NCBI RefSeq assembly: GCF_004912165.1 | Contig: NZ_STGV01000004.1 | Span: forward strand, 124,001 to 188,000 | DNA from: Peteryoungia ipomoeae | GTDB taxonomy: Bacteria; Pseudomonadota; Alphaproteobacteria; Rhizobiales; Rhizobiaceae | Direction: 5' to 3' | Length of the DNA stretch: 64,000 nucleotides | In this document: positions 11,433 to 20,768 of the stretch, in pieces | How positions within the stretch are numbered: the stretch's first letter is position 1 | Layout of the letters: every line of letters starts with the position of its first letter | Program-made: the position numbers and the translations under genes | Notes under the pieces: model-generated | What the model saw: only the letters and a program-made list of their open reading frames with translations | Databases searched by the model: none | Told to the model about the DNA's origin: nothing

Positions 11433-12263
11433 TCACAGGCTGATTGCGATTGCACCACCGGCCACGACGAGACAGGCGAGCACGCGCTGCCAAGTCAATC
11501 GCTCGCCAAGCAGCAGCGCGCCAATCAGGACGGCAAAGACCACGCTTGTCTCGCGCACCGCCGTGACCAGACCGGCCGGAGCATAGGCATAGGCGACCAC
11601 CACCAGCCCGTAAGCCAGCATGGCAAGCGCGCCACCGCCGACGGCTTTCCAGGTCACCGGAGAGCGCAAGTCGATTTGCAGCCGGCGGCGGGTGACGATG
11701 AAGGCGAGCGTAATCATTAGGCCGAACAGAAACAGCACCCAGAGCGCATAGGCCGCCGGTTGTTCGACCATTTTCACGCCGCGGGAGTCGACGGTCGAAT
11801 AGCAGGCAATGATCAGGCCGGTGGTCAACGCAAACAGGATCGAGGATGTTGCCGCTCTCGTCTTGCCGAGTGATAGGCTCATGATGCCACTTGCGATCAG
11901 CACGACGCCCAGCGTCTGCCAAGGTCCCAGAACTTCCCCAAAGAACAGGAAGCCGCCGAGCGTGACCAGCAGGGGCACTGTGCCGCGCACGATCGGGTAG
12001 ACCTGACCCAATTCGCCGTGACGATAGGCGGCGACCAGAAACAGGCTGTAGCCGACCTGCAGGCAGGAGGAGAGGAGGATGTATGGCCATGCCGCGTCTC
12101 CCGGCAGCGGCAGCACAAACAGAAAGGGCAGGCAGATGACGCTGCCGGCGAGGCTCATCACTGTGATCGACCAGAGCCGATCGGCACCCGTGCGCAGAAA
12201 GGCATTCCAGCTCGCATGCAGGATCGCGGCAATGAGGGCCAGACCGACGGCAACGACACTCAA
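11433..12263 (-). CDS. EamA/DMT-superfamily transporter
   Basis: A roughly 276-aa membrane protein with ten hydrophobic segments in two EamA repeats. The first opens VVAVGLALIAAILHASWNAF; the second spans ALTTGLIIACYSTVDSRG to VFAVLIGALLLGERLTW. Such proteins export or import small metabolites; the substrate is not predictable. The start is uncertain: a TTG at 12263 gives a normal N-terminus, whereas the open frame to 12389 adds a hydrophilic stretch that looks non-coding. Confidence 0.75.
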   Translation of the reverse strand: MSVVAVGLALIAAILHASWNAFLRTGADRLWSITVMSLAGSVICLPFLFVLPLPGDAAWPYILLSSCLQVGYSLFLVAAYRHGELGQVYPIVRGTVPLLVTLGGFLFFGEVLGPWQTLGVVLIASGIMSLSLGKTRAATSSILFALTTGLIIACYSTVDSRGVKMVEQPAAYALWVLFLFGLMITLAFIVTRRRLQIDLRSPVTWKAVGGGALAMLAYGLVVVAYAYAPAGLVTAVRETSVVFAVLIGALLLGERLTWQRVLACLVVAGGAIAISL

Positions 12264-12387
12264 GAGCGGACGCCGCGCATGGAGCTGGCAATGCCAGGAA
12301 TGTTCATGGAGGACCTGCGCGAAACTGCGTGACCGTATTGTGACGCCACAACGATAGCGGCTCCCGGTCCGTTTGCAACGGGCGGAC

Positions 12388-12420
12388 AAAAAGAAACCGC
12401 CCGCCTTGCAGCGGACGGTT
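12388..12420 (-). terminator. Rho-independent terminator after leuC
   Basis: On the minus strand AACCGTCCGC pairs with GCGGGCGGTT (one T-G wobble) and is followed by TCTTTTTG. It begins 28 nt after the leuC stop. Confidence 0.8.
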
Positions 12421-12447
12421 CTTGTCTCCGACGGAAGGCTTCAAGCC

Positions 12448-13857
12448 TTACTGCCAGTCGCGGATATCGACGAAGTGGCCGGCAATGGCCGCAGCCGCTG
12501 CCATCGCTGGCGACACGAGATGGGTGCGGCCCTTGAAGCCCTGGCGGCCTTCGAAGTTGCGGTTCGAGGTCGATGCGCAACGCTCACCCGGCTTCAGGCG
12601 GTCGTCATTCATGGCGAGGCACATCGAGCAGCCCGGTTCGCGCCAGTCGAAGCCGGCCGCCTTGAAGATCTTGTCGAGGCCTTCGGCTTCCGCTTGTTCC
12701 TTCACGAGGCCGGAGCCCGGAACGATCATGGCGGAAACGGTCGATGCAACTGTCTTGCCTTCGACAACCTTGGCAACTTCGCGCAGGTCTTCGATGCGGC
12801 CATTGGTGCAGGAACCGATGAAGACGCGGTCGATGGCGATATCGGTGATCTTGGTGCCCGGCTTCAGGCCCATATAGTCGAGTGCACGCCACTTGGAGGC
12901 ACGCTTCGTTTCGTCATGGATGTCATCCGGGTTCGGAACGACGCCCTGAACCGAGATCACGTCTTCCGGCGAAGAGCCCCAGGAAACGATCGGCGGCAGC
13001 TTGGCGGCGTCGAGCACCACGACGCGGTCGAAATGGGCACCTTCGTCAGACTTCAGCGTCTTCCAGTAGGAAATTGCCTGTTCCAGCGCTTCGCCCTTCG
13101 GTGCGCGGGGCTTGTCCTTGATGTATTCGAAGGTCTTCTCATCAGGCGCAATCAGGCCGGCGCGGGCGCCACCCTCGATCGTCATGTTGCAGACGGTCAT
13201 GCGGCCTTCCATCGACAGCGATTCGATGGCCTCGCCGGCGAATTCAATGACGTGGCCGGTGCCGCCGGCCGTGCCGATCTCGCCGATGATGGCGAGGATG
13301 ATGTCCTTTGCCGTCACGCCTTCCGGCAGCTGGCCATCGACGCGGACCAGCATGTTCTTCGCCTTCTTCTGGATCAGCGTCTGGGTGGCGAGCACGTGCT
13401 CGACCTCGGACGTGCCGATACCATGCGCCAGCGCGCCAAAGGCACCATGCGTCGAGGTGTGGCTGTCGCCGCAGACAATGGTCATGCCGGGCAGGGTGAA
13501 GCCCTGTTCGGGGCCGACGATGTGCACGATGCCCTGGCGCTTGTCGGAGGCCGAGTAATATTCGACGCCGAATTCGGCGGCATTGTTGGCGAGCGCCTCG
13601 ACCTGGATACGGCTCTCCTCGTTCTTGATGCCGAGGTGGCGATCCGGCGAGGTCGGCACGTTGTGGTCGACGACGGCGAGCGTCTTTTGCGGCGCGCGAA
13701 CCTGGCGACCGGCCATGCGCAGGCCTTCAAAGGCCTGGGGGCTCGTCACTTCATGAACGAGGTGACGGTCGATGTAGAGAAGACAGGTACCATCTTCCTG
13801 GCGGTCGACGACGTGGTCGTCCCAGATCTTGTCGTAAAGGGTGCGGGGTGCGCTCAT
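12448..13857 (-). CDS. leuC: 3-isopropylmalate dehydratase large subunit LeuC
   Basis: A 469-aa aconitase-family subunit that isomerises isopropylmalate together with LeuD in leucine synthesis. Signature blocks are [20 protein letters not shown] and [15 protein letters not shown], and the 4Fe-4S ligands are in GSCTN and CSMCLAMN. Full length. The partner leuD and the next-step gene leuB lie about 38 kb away in this window. Confidence 0.97.
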   Translation of the reverse strand: MSAPRTLYDKIWDDHVVDRQEDGTCLLYIDRHLVHEVTSPQAFEGLRMAGRQVRAPQKTLAVVDHNVPTSPDRHLGIKNEESRIQVEALANNAAEFGVEYYSASDKRQGIVHIVGPEQGFTLPGMTIVCGDSHTSTHGAFGALAHGIGTSEVEHVLATQTLIQKKAKNMLVRVDGQLPEGVTAKDIILAIIGEIGTAGGTGHVIEFAGEAIESLSMEGRMTVCNMTIEGGARAGLIAPDEKTFEYIKDKPRAPKGEALEQAISYWKTLKSDEGAHFDRVVVLDAAKLPPIVSWGSSPEDVISVQGVVPNPDDIHDETKRASKWRALDYMGLKPGTKITDIAIDRVFIGSCTNGRIEDLREVAKVVEGKTVASTVSAMIVPGSGLVKEQAEAEGLDKIFKAAGFDWREPGCSMCLAMNDDRLKPGERCASTSNRNFEGRQGFKGRTHLVSPAMAAAAAIAGHFVDIRDWQ

Positions 13858-13893
13858 GGGTGAGTTCCATCCAGACTGAGGTAACGGGATTTC

Positions 13894-13914
13894 TGATTTT
13901 TTGAGGTCTTATCG
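13894..13914 (-). repeat. 21-bp motif also found upstream of glnK
   Basis: On the minus strand it reads CGATAAGACCTCAA then AAAATCA. It matches 26224-26244 at 20 of 21 positions. Here it lies 37 nt before the leuC start. Unknown role: shared regulator site, RNA element or chance. Confidence 0.4.
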
Positions 13915-13939
13915 ACGCCGCCAAAGCGGTCGCGGGAGC

Positions 13940-14056
13940 TCAGCCGCGAAGGCTCGCCAGAGCCCCTTGGATGCGCGCAAAAAAGCGTGCCGGCAGACGC
14001 TTGTGGTCCTGCAGCACGATAAACTGGTTCGCGAGGCATCCGAATTTCGATCCCAT
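13940..14056 (-). CDS. Possible 38-aa leader/small protein upstream of leuC
   Basis: A short open frame in the 336-nt leuC-ppk2 gap, on the leuC strand. It would encode a basic peptide opening MGSKFGCLANQFIVLQ and ending ARIQGALASLRG. Third-position GC is about two thirds, as in neighbouring genes, and the sequence reads like a real amphipathic peptide. There is no strong ribosome site and no run of leucine codons, so a classical leucine attenuator peptide is not supported. It ends 82 nt before the leuC start. Confidence 0.35.
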   Translation of the reverse strand: MGSKFGCLANQFIVLQDHKRLPARFFARIQGALASLRG

Positions 14057-14193
14057 GATTGGGTTTCTAACAGATTTCCGATTTTCCGGCAATCCGGCTG
14101 GCGGCCGCTCGATGACAAACTGTTGTCATGAAGCATTCGCGCAAACATGCTTCATCGTCTGCAGCTTGGACACTGTTTGGGAATGCCGCGATC

Positions 14194-15087
14194 ATGAATG
14201 ACGAGATACATCGCATCAAGAATGAGATCATCGACAGTTTCGACGAGGAGCTGGAACAGCAGATGGAGGAGGATCGGCTGGATGAACTCGTCGCCGACGG
14301 TCTTTCCGAGCCGACAATCGACCGGAAGATCTATTTCCGCGAGCTGTTTCGCCTGCAGCACGAACTCGTGCGGCTTCAAGACTGGGTCCAGTACAAGAAG
14401 CTGAAGATGATCGTGCTCTTCGAAGGGCGCGATTCGGCCGGCAAGGGCGGTGCGATCAAGCGGGTGACCCAGCGTCTCAATCCCCGCGTCTGTCGCGTCG
14501 TAGCGCTACCGGCGCCGACGGAGCGGGAGCGCAGCCAGTGGTATTTCCAGCGCTATGTCCAGCATCTGCCGACGGCCGGCGAAATGGTGCTGTTCGATCG
14601 CTCCTGGTACAATCGCGCCGGTGTCGAGCGCGTCATGGGGTTCTGCACGCCCGACGAACTCGAGGAGTTCTTCCGCTCGGTGCCGGAATTCGAGCGCATG
14701 CTGGTGCGGTCCGGGATCATCCTGGTGAAATACTGGTTCTCGATTACCGACGAGGAGCAGGAGTTCCGCTTCCAGATGCGGATCAACGACCCGCTCAAGC
14801 AGTGGAAGCTCTCGCCGATGGATCTCGAAAGCCGTGTGCATTGGGAGGATTATACCCGCGCCAAGGAAGAGATGCTGGAGCGCACCCATATCCCGGAAGC
14901 CCCCTGGTGGGTGGTGCAGGCCGTCGACAAGAAGAAGGCGCGACTGAACATGATCGCCCATCTTCTGTCGCAGATCCCCTACGAGCATGTGCCCAAGGAG
15001 ACGATCGAGCTGCCGGCGCGTGTCCGGGGGGCGGACTACAGCCGCCATCCGGTGCCGGAGGAAATGTACGTTCCGGAGAAATACTGA
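14194..15087 (+). CDS. ppk2: Polyphosphate kinase 2 (PPK2 family)
   Basis: A 297-aa PPK2 that transfers phosphate between polyphosphate and nucleoside diphosphates. The Walker A motif FEGRDSAGKGGAIKR, the block VLFDRSWYNRAGVERVMGF (Walker B region) and the lid sequence are intact, as is SRVHWEDYTRAKEEML. The ATG at 14194 was preferred over 14128 because the family typically starts a short way before the helical N-terminus seen here (IHRIKNEIID). Monocistronic between leuC (divergent) and an ABC permease (convergent). Confidence 0.92.
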   Translation: MNDEIHRIKNEIIDSFDEELEQQMEEDRLDELVADGLSEPTIDRKIYFRELFRLQHELVRLQDWVQYKKLKMIVLFEGRDSAGKGGAIKRVTQRLNPRVCRVVALPAPTERERSQWYFQRYVQHLPTAGEMVLFDRSWYNRAGVERVMGFCTPDELEEFFRSVPEFERMLVRSGIILVKYWFSITDEEQEFRFQMRINDPLKQWKLSPMDLESRVHWEDYTRAKEEMLERTHIPEAPWWVVQAVDKKKARLNMIAHLLSQIPYEHVPKETIELPARVRGADYSRHPVPEEMYVPEKY

Positions 15088-15103
15088 CCCGAGCCGGGGC
15101 TGT

Positions 15104-15922
15104 TCAGCGCTGGCTTCGGGCGCGCATGCGTTGCTCGAAGCCGCGCAACAGGATCGACAAACCGATGGTCAGGATCAGGTAGACATAGGCCACGATCGAG
15201 TAGGTCTCGAAAAACCGGAAGGAGCCGGAGGCATAGACCTTGGCCATCTGGGTGATGTCGGCCACGCCGAGTACCGAGACCAGCGAGCTATCCTTGACCA
15301 TGGCAACAAAATCGTTCGACAGCGGCGGAAAGACGACCCGCATCGCCTGGGGAAGGACGATCAGGCGGAAGCGCTGGGTGCGGGTGAGCCCAAGTGCCTT
15401 GGCTGCCTCAATCTGACCCTTGTCGATGGACTGGATGCCGGCGCGGAAGATCTCCGCAATGAAGGCCGAATAGCCGATCATCAGCGCAATGATCGCGCGC
15501 CACATCAGCGAAATGTCGCGAACCACCATGGGCTCGAGAAGACCTGATGTAGCAAGCGGGGCGGTGACGATGTTGTAAAGTGCGACGAAGGCCGGTGCTC
15601 CGACGAAGGCGATGTAGAAGAGTAGCACCAGGATCGGGATGCCGCGCACCACTTCGACATAGAAACGGGCGATCTGGCGAAGCACGGTGCTGTCCGCCAT
15701 GCCGAGAAGGGCGATGCCGAGACCAAGGATCGAGGCCAGCGCGAAGCCAACAAGGGTGACGAAAACGGTGACGCCGAGGCCCTTCACCACCGTCCCGAAA
15801 ACCTGGGCGTAAAGATCGCTCACAAAAATGACGATGCCAATGGCAAGCGCCATCACGCCGAAGGCGACAAGCCACCAAGGCCGGTCGCCTTTGTCGGAGG
15901 CGGGCAGGGTCTGAAATGCCAT
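15104..15922 (-). CDS. Polar amino-acid ABC transporter permease
   Basis: A 272-aa HisM/GlnP-type inner-membrane permease. The binding-protein-dependent transport signature lies in EAAKALGLTRTQRFRLIVLPQAMRVV (EAA loop contacting the ATPase), with helices before and after. It follows the binding-protein gene by 37 nt on the same strand. No ATPase gene is adjacent, so the transporter must borrow an ATPase encoded elsewhere. Confidence 0.9.
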   Translation of the reverse strand: MAFQTLPASDKGDRPWWLVAFGVMALAIGIVIFVSDLYAQVFGTVVKGLGVTVFVTLVGFALASILGLGIALLGMADSTVLRQIARFYVEVVRGIPILVLLFYIAFVGAPAFVALYNIVTAPLATSGLLEPMVVRDISLMWRAIIALMIGYSAFIAEIFRAGIQSIDKGQIEAAKALGLTRTQRFRLIVLPQAMRVVFPPLSNDFVAMVKDSSLVSVLGVADITQMAKVYASGSFRFFETYSIVAYVYLILTIGLSILLRGFEQRMRARSQR

Positions 15923-15959
15923 TACGTGCCCGCCTTTTGCTGCGAAGCGCCTCTCGGCG

Positions 15960-16757
15960 TCATTCGCCCATCTTGTAGTCGAGGAACCACTTCTTGTTCA
16001 GCGCGTCGAACGTGCCGTCCGCCTTCAGCGCGGCGATGGCCGCGTTGACGGGGGCGACAAGCTCCGAGCCCTTCGGGAAGATGAAGCCGAAGTCCTCTGC
16101 GCCGAGTGCGCCGCCGACAACCTTCAGGCCGCCATTGGACGCATCAACATAACCCTTGGCCGCAACGCTGTCGGTCAGGACCAGATCGACGTCACCCGTC
16201 TTAAGCGCCTGGACCGTGGCGCCGAAGGTTTCGAACAGCTTGATGCGCGGATTCTGCTCGTTGCCGTCAAGGATTTCGTAGACGGCTGTGTAGAACGGAG
16301 AGGTGCCCGGCTGCGCGCCGACAAGGCCCTCTTCGAACGCGCCGAAGCTCTTGCCGTCGGTGAAGCGGGTCTCATCGCCACGCACCAGCATGAACTGCTC
16401 GGACCGCATGTAAGGATCGGAAAAGTCCACCTTCTCCTTGCGGTCGTCCTTGATGGTGATGCCGGTCATGCCGATCTCGTACTGACTGTCTGACACGGCC
16501 TGGATCATCGCATCCCAAGAGGTGGTCTGGTATTCGATCTTGGCATTCAGCCGCTTGGCGATCTCGTTCATCGCGTCATATTCCCAACCGATCTGCTCGC
16601 CTGACTTCGGGTCAACGAATTGCAGCGGCGGATAGGCGTTTTCTGTCACGACGACGATGGTCTTGCCGCCGAGATCCGGCAGGCTTTGCGCGACGGCGCT
16701 GAAGGGGAGGAGGGCGAGGGTCGACAGACCGGCGAGAACGGCGCGGCGGAACAACAT
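15960..16757 (-). CDS. Amino-acid ABC transporter substrate-binding protein
   Basis: A 265-aa periplasmic family-3 binding protein. A signal peptide ends SAVAQS, and the mature part has the usual blocks [37 protein letters not shown] and [10 protein letters not shown]. The start [10 protein letters not shown] follows a GGGAGAT ribosome site; an in-frame extension of 12 codons upstream was rejected for lack of signal-peptide character. Ligand probably a polar amino acid. Operon with the permease downstream. Confidence 0.9.
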   Translation of the reverse strand: MLFRRAVLAGLSTLALLPFSAVAQSLPDLGGKTIVVVTENAYPPLQFVDPKSGEQIGWEYDAMNEIAKRLNAKIEYQTTSWDAMIQAVSDSQYEIGMTGITIKDDRKEKVDFSDPYMRSEQFMLVRGDETRFTDGKSFGAFEEGLVGAQPGTSPFYTAVYEILDGNEQNPRIKLFETFGATVQALKTGDVDLVLTDSVAAKGYVDASNGGLKVVGGALGAEDFGFIFPKGSELVAPVNAAIAALKADGTFDALNKKWFLDYKMGE

Positions 16758-16841
16758 GGATATCTCCCGAAATGTGGCAGCGCACACTGTCACATCTCAA
16801 GCGCCGCTGGCAAGGGAGAGCATCCCGATGAACCGGGCATG

Positions 16842-16872
16842 GCGGTGGCCACCTCATACGGGTGGCCACCGC
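16842..16872. terminator. Perfect 12-bp hairpin between the aldo/keto reductase and binding-protein genes
   Basis: GCGGTGGCCACC and GGTGGCCACCGC flank a 7-nt loop, 6 nt after the reductase stop. No T run follows on either strand, so it may be a Rho-assisted terminator or an mRNA 3' stabiliser. Confidence 0.6.
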
Positions 16873-16878
16873 AACGGG

Positions 16879-17709
16879 TCAGAACGAAGCGATCTTCGGA
16901 TCGGGGCCGATGCGCGCTGCGGCATTGTCGAGCGCATTGAGAGCTTCGAGATCTTCGGCCGACAGCGCAAAATCGAAGACCTTGAAGTTTTCCGCGATGC
17001 GCGAGGGCGTCACGGATTTGGGAATGACCACGAGGCCGTTGTCGATGTGCCAGCGAATGATCACCTGCGCCGGTGTCCGACCCAGGCGCTCGGCGATCTT
17101 GCCGATCAAAGGATTGCCCAGCAGCTTGCCCTGACCAAGCGGGCTCCAGGATTGCGTCGTGATCTTGTGCTTCTCGTGGAAGGCGCGGGCCTCGCGCTGC
17201 TGGAAATCGGGATGCAGTTCGATCTGGTTGATGACCGGCACGACGCCTGTTTCGGCAATGATCTTTTCCAGATGCTCCGGATAGAAATTGGAGACGCCGA
17301 TGGATTTTGCCCGGCCCTCTTCCTTCAGCTTCACCAGAGCCTTCCAGGTGTCGACATAAAGGCCGCGATGAGCGGAGGGCCAGTGGATGAGGTAGAGATC
17401 GACATAGTCGGTGCCCAGCCGTTTCAGGCTGGCCTCAAAGGCCTTAAGCGTCGAATCATATCCCTGGTCGGTGTTCCAGAGCTTGGTCGTCAGGAAGATG
17501 TCTTTGCGATCGATGCCGGACTGGCGGATGCCTGCGCCGACGCCTTCCTCGTTTTCGTAAACGGCTGCGGTGTCGACATGGCGATAACCGGCATCGAGTG
17601 CAGCTTTCACGGCAGGTGCTGCCTCGTCATTCGGCGTCTGCCAGACGCCAAGGCCGACCTGGGGAATGCTGTTGCCGTCGTTGAGGGTGATGTGCGTTTG
17701 TTCGGACAT
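16879..17709 (-). CDS. Aldo/keto reductase (2,5-diketogluconate reductase-like)
   Basis: A 276-aa NADPH-dependent TIM-barrel reductase. The catalytic tetrad is visible: Asp in GYRHVDTAAVY, Tyr in the following VYENEEGVG, Lys in FLTTKLWN and His in LYLIHWPS. The cofactor segment VIPKSVTPSRIAENFKVF is intact. It groups with the DkgA/AKR5 type; actual substrate unknown. Confidence 0.9.
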   Translation of the reverse strand: MSEQTHITLNDGNSIPQVGLGVWQTPNDEAAPAVKAALDAGYRHVDTAAVYENEEGVGAGIRQSGIDRKDIFLTTKLWNTDQGYDSTLKAFEASLKRLGTDYVDLYLIHWPSAHRGLYVDTWKALVKLKEEGRAKSIGVSNFYPEHLEKIIAETGVVPVINQIELHPDFQQREARAFHEKHKITTQSWSPLGQGKLLGNPLIGKIAERLGRTPAQVIIRWHIDNGLVVIPKSVTPSRIAENFKVFDFALSAEDLEALNALDNAAARIGPDPKIASF

Positions 17710-17858
17710 AAAATTGATCTCCCGGAAATGGATGGGGCCCGTTGGCCGAAAAAGACTGGCAGGTGCAAGACGGATGTCGCAACGCGGGCAGGCGTAAACT
17801 TAGAGTTAGCCTCCCCAATTGAAAGAGGGTCTCAGGGCCAATTTCCCTGAAGACCGGA

Positions 17859-18383
17859 TCAGCGAACCTGAAGCCGTGTCTTCGGCCCCAGATGCGGCAG
17901 CAGGCGGCGCATGTCGCGCGGATGGATGGCGACGCATCCTTCCGTTGGCGTGTAACCGGGTCTCGCAATGTGAAAGAAGATCGCCGAGCCGCATCCGCGT
18001 TTGCGCGAGCGAATGTTCCAGTCCATCACGATGGCGATGTCGTAGAGTTCGTCCTTGCGCCGCAGCGTCTCGTGGCTGGCGGCAAAGGGCGCACGCACCG
18101 GGCGGTTATAGGCCGCATGCGCGGCGGCATCGCACCACAGCATGTCCGCGCGTGCGGGAACCATCGGCAGGCTTGTCCCAGCACCGCTGATCCGTCGGTC
18201 GCGGCGATAACCGTAGAGCAGTGCCATGTCCGCAATCGGCGTTGCGCCATCGCCTTCGCGCTTGCGGCTTGTCGTCCCGCTCCGTCCGAGGGCCGCGCGC
18301 AGCCTTAACGGGCCTGCCTGAAGAATCGCCTGGCTGCGATTGCCCGGTGCCGGTCGCACACACAGTATCTTCAGCTGCGACAC
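17859..18383 (-). CDS. L,D-transpeptidase catalytic-domain (YkuD-like) protein
   Basis: About 174 aa. The active-site region reads FFHIARPGYTPTEGCVAI, matching the His...Gly-Cys arrangement of YkuD transpeptidases that cross-link peptidoglycan by 3-3 bonds. No signal peptide is evident, so export is unclear. GTG at 18383 gives the usual short N-terminus (SQLKILCVRPAPGN); an upstream GTG at 18416 is possible. Monocistronic and divergent from the response regulator. Confidence 0.8.
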   Translation of the reverse strand: MSQLKILCVRPAPGNRSQAILQAGPLRLRAALGRSGTTSRKREGDGATPIADMALLYGYRRDRRISGAGTSLPMVPARADMLWCDAAAHAAYNRPVRAPFAASHETLRRKDELYDIAIVMDWNIRSRKRGCGSAIFFHIARPGYTPTEGCVAIHPRDMRRLLPHLGPKTRLQVR

Positions 18384-18539
18384 GCCTCTTTTCGTCCGGT
18401 CCGACTTGCAGGTCACGACATTTTGCCTTGTTCGTGAAGAATGGTGTATTCATAGCACTTCAAATGATCGGGCAAACGCTTACATGCCGCTTGCCGAAGC
18501 AACAAGAGCGCAGCGATAACCTGGCTGGAAGGAAACTGG

Positions 18540-19223
18540 ATGACGACCCGCACCATTCTGCTCGTGGATGATGACGAAGATCTGCGCCAGATTCTTGTCG
18601 AGCAGCTGTCGTTGTACGAGGAGTTCTCCCTGCTTCAGGAGAGCACGGCCACAGCCGCCATGCAGACGGTGAAGGCTAACCAGATCGATCTCCTGATCAT
18701 GGATGTCGGCCTGCCGGACATGGATGGCCGTGAGGCGGTCAAGCTGTTGCGCAAGGGCGGTTTCAAGTCTCCCGTCATCATGTTGACGGGCCATGATACC
18801 GATTCCGATACGATCCTCGGTCTCGAAGCCGGTGCCAACGATTATGTCACGAAGCCCTTCCGCTTTGCAGTCCTGCTCGCCCGCATTCGCGCCCAGTTGC
18901 GGCAGTTCGAGCAGAGCGAAGATGCGACCTTCGGCGTCGGGCCTTACACCTTCAAGCCGTCGCAGAAGCTGTTGACCACGGAGGATGGCAAGAAGATCCG
19001 TCTGACGGAAAAGGAATCCGCCATCATCCGCTATCTCTATCGCGCCGATCAAAAGGTGGTCACGCGCGACGTGCTGCTTGAAGAGGTCTGGGGTTACAAC
19101 TCCGGTGTCACCACGCATACCCTCGAAACCCATGTCTATCGCCTGCGTCAGAAGATCGAGCGGGACCCCTCCAATGCGGAGATCCTGGTCACTGAAAACG
19201 GTGGCTACAAGATCGTTCCTTGA
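18540..19223 (+). CDS. OmpR/PhoB-type response regulator (CenR-like)
   Basis: A 227-aa two-domain regulator. The receiver (residues 1-120) has the acidic pocket DDDED, phospho-acceptor Asp in LLIMDVGLPDMDG, Thr in IMLTGHD and Lys in VTKPF. The winged-helix output ends THTLETHVYRLRQKIERDP. Sequence character resembles alphaproteobacterial CenR, an essential envelope regulator, but that assignment is by impression only. No sensor kinase gene is next to it. Confidence 0.85.
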   Translation: MTTRTILLVDDDEDLRQILVEQLSLYEEFSLLQESTATAAMQTVKANQIDLLIMDVGLPDMDGREAVKLLRKGGFKSPVIMLTGHDTDSDTILGLEAGANDYVTKPFRFAVLLARIRAQLRQFEQSEDATFGVGPYTFKPSQKLLTTEDGKKIRLTEKESAIIRYLYRADQKVVTRDVLLEEVWGYNSGVTTHTLETHVYRLRQKIERDPSNAEILVTENGGYKIVP

Positions 19224-19362
19224 GCGTATTCGCCCAATCGTCGACACAGACGGGGATGAGAAACGGCAAAGGCTCGTTTCTCGCCCCGTTTTGCGTTAAA
19301 CGAGCGCTATGAAGTGCCCGTCTTCGTGCTATCACGAGCGGGTAGATGACAAAGGATCGTTC

Positions 19363-19821
19363 ATGGCACTCAGTGACGATATCGAGCTGCTCTCGGCGGT
19401 CCCGCTCTTTTCCAACCTGGACAAGGATCAGGTAAAGCTGATCGCGTTTGGGGCAGAGCACAGGGTGATCGGGCCGGGTGAGGCGCTGTTTCGCGAAAAG
19501 GCGCCAGCCGATTGCGCCTATGTGGTCGTGCGCGGGCGTCTCGATCTCTACGTCATGGGGCGTGGCAACCAGCCCTATAAACAGGCATCTGCAGGCGCCG
19601 GCGTCATGTTGTCGGAACTGGCTCTGGTGACGATGGTCGAGCGCAAATACACGGCCATCGCCGCCACCGAAACGGATGTGCTTCGGCTGACGCGCGCCAT
19701 TTTTCATCGGCTGCTGGAAGAGTATCCGCCGATGGCGCGCCTCATTCAGGCGCGCATCAAGCAGTCGCTGGAGGATCTGGTGAAAGGGGCCGCCGCGCTC
19801 GGCCATCACTTCGGAGAATAG
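19363..19821 (+). CDS. Cyclic nucleotide-binding-domain protein without HTH
   Basis: A 152-aa protein with only a CAP-like effector domain (LSAVPLFSNLDKDQVKLIAF, GEALFREKAPADCAYVVVRG) and a short C-terminal helix. It lacks a DNA-binding domain, so it is not a complete Crp/Fnr regulator. The Glu/Arg pair of the cAMP phosphate cassette is not obvious, so ligand binding is doubtful. The ATG at 19363 gives the usual start MALSDDIELL. Confidence 0.78.
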   Translation: MALSDDIELLSAVPLFSNLDKDQVKLIAFGAEHRVIGPGEALFREKAPADCAYVVVRGRLDLYVMGRGNQPYKQASAGAGVMLSELALVTMVERKYTAIAATETDVLRLTRAIFHRLLEEYPPMARLIQARIKQSLEDLVKGAAALGHHFGE

Positions 19822-19842
19822 CTGGCGATGGATCGTCTGCTA

Positions 19843-20646
19843 TCAAACGGCAAAACGGGCGGTGACCGGCACATGGTCGGATGGCTGGTTCCAGCCGCGT
19901 GCATCTTTCAGCACATCGATCCCGACAAGGCTTGAGGCAAGGTCTGACGAGGACCAGATGTGGTCCAACCGACGTCCGCGATCCGCTGCCGCCCAATCCT
20001 TGGCCCGGTAGCTCCACCAGGTATAAAGCTTCTCCGTTGCCGGCACCTGCTGGCGCATCAGGTCCACCCAGTTACCGGCCTGCATGACCGCTGTCAGTCC
20101 TTCCGTCTCGATCGGCGTGTGGCTCACGATCTTCAACATCTGCTTGTGTGACCAGACATCATGTTCAAGCGGCGCGATGTTCAGGTCCCCCACCAGGATT
20201 GCCGAGGTTTCTGGCTCGCCATCGGCCGAGAGCAGTTTCATCTCTTCGATGAAATCGAGCTTGTGGCCAAATTTCGGATTGATCTCGCGATTGGGCTCGT
20301 CGCCGCCGGCAGGCACATAGAAGTTGTGCAGGCGAATGCGGCGGCCGTTCCAGGCAAAGACTGCAGAAATGTGCCGGCTGTCGCCGACGCCGCAATAATC
20401 CTGTCGATGATCTTCCGTCAGCGGCAACTTCGAGCAGATCGCCACGCCGTGATAGCCCTTCTGGCCGTGGATGACGATGTTGGAATAGCCAAGCTCAGTA
20501 ATCGCTTCGCTCGGAAACTGGTCGTTCTGGCACTTTATCTCCTGCAGGCACAGTATGTCCGGATTGGCCTGGCGCAGGAAATCGAGGACGATCGGCAACC
20601 GCAGCCTGACGGAGTTGATGTTCCAGGTGCTGATGGAAAGCGTCAT
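19843..20646 (-). CDS. xth: Exodeoxyribonuclease III / AP endonuclease
   Basis: A 267-aa ExoIII-family nuclease for abasic-site repair. Motifs are SISTWNINSVRLRLP, LCLQEIKCQND (metal-binding Glu), GDLNIAP and the catalytic end QPSDHVPVTARF. The start MTLSIST follows AAGGATAT; the upstream in-frame extension is unlike the family and was rejected. Confidence 0.95.
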   Translation of the reverse strand: MTLSISTWNINSVRLRLPIVLDFLRQANPDILCLQEIKCQNDQFPSEAITELGYSNIVIHGQKGYHGVAICSKLPLTEDHRQDYCGVGDSRHISAVFAWNGRRIRLHNFYVPAGGDEPNREINPKFGHKLDFIEEMKLLSADGEPETSAILVGDLNIAPLEHDVWSHKQMLKIVSHTPIETEGLTAVMQAGNWVDLMRQQVPATEKLYTWWSYRAKDWAAADRGRRLDHIWSSSDLASSLVGIDVLKDARGWNQPSDHVPVTARFAV

Positions 20647-20701
20647 GCGATATCCTTTCGGTGCCTGACGCTTTCTAGGCGGTTTGCCGGGGCCTGAACA
20701 G

Positions 20702-20737
20702 AAAAAGGCGGCGGGGTCTCTCACCCTGCCGCCTTTC
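20702..20737 (-). terminator. Rho-independent terminator after lolA
   Basis: AAAGGCGGCAGGG and CCCCGCCGCCTTT form a long GC stem on the minus strand ending in TTTTTC, 31 nt after the lolA stop. Confidence 0.85.
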
Positions 20738-20768
20738 TCCACAACTGAGAGCCGGTGTTATTGCGCGA

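Noticed and set aside
12264..12389. Longer start for the EamA transporter
   Set aside because: The added residues are charged and Cys/His-rich, unlike the hydrophobic start expected, and no better ribosome site was found.
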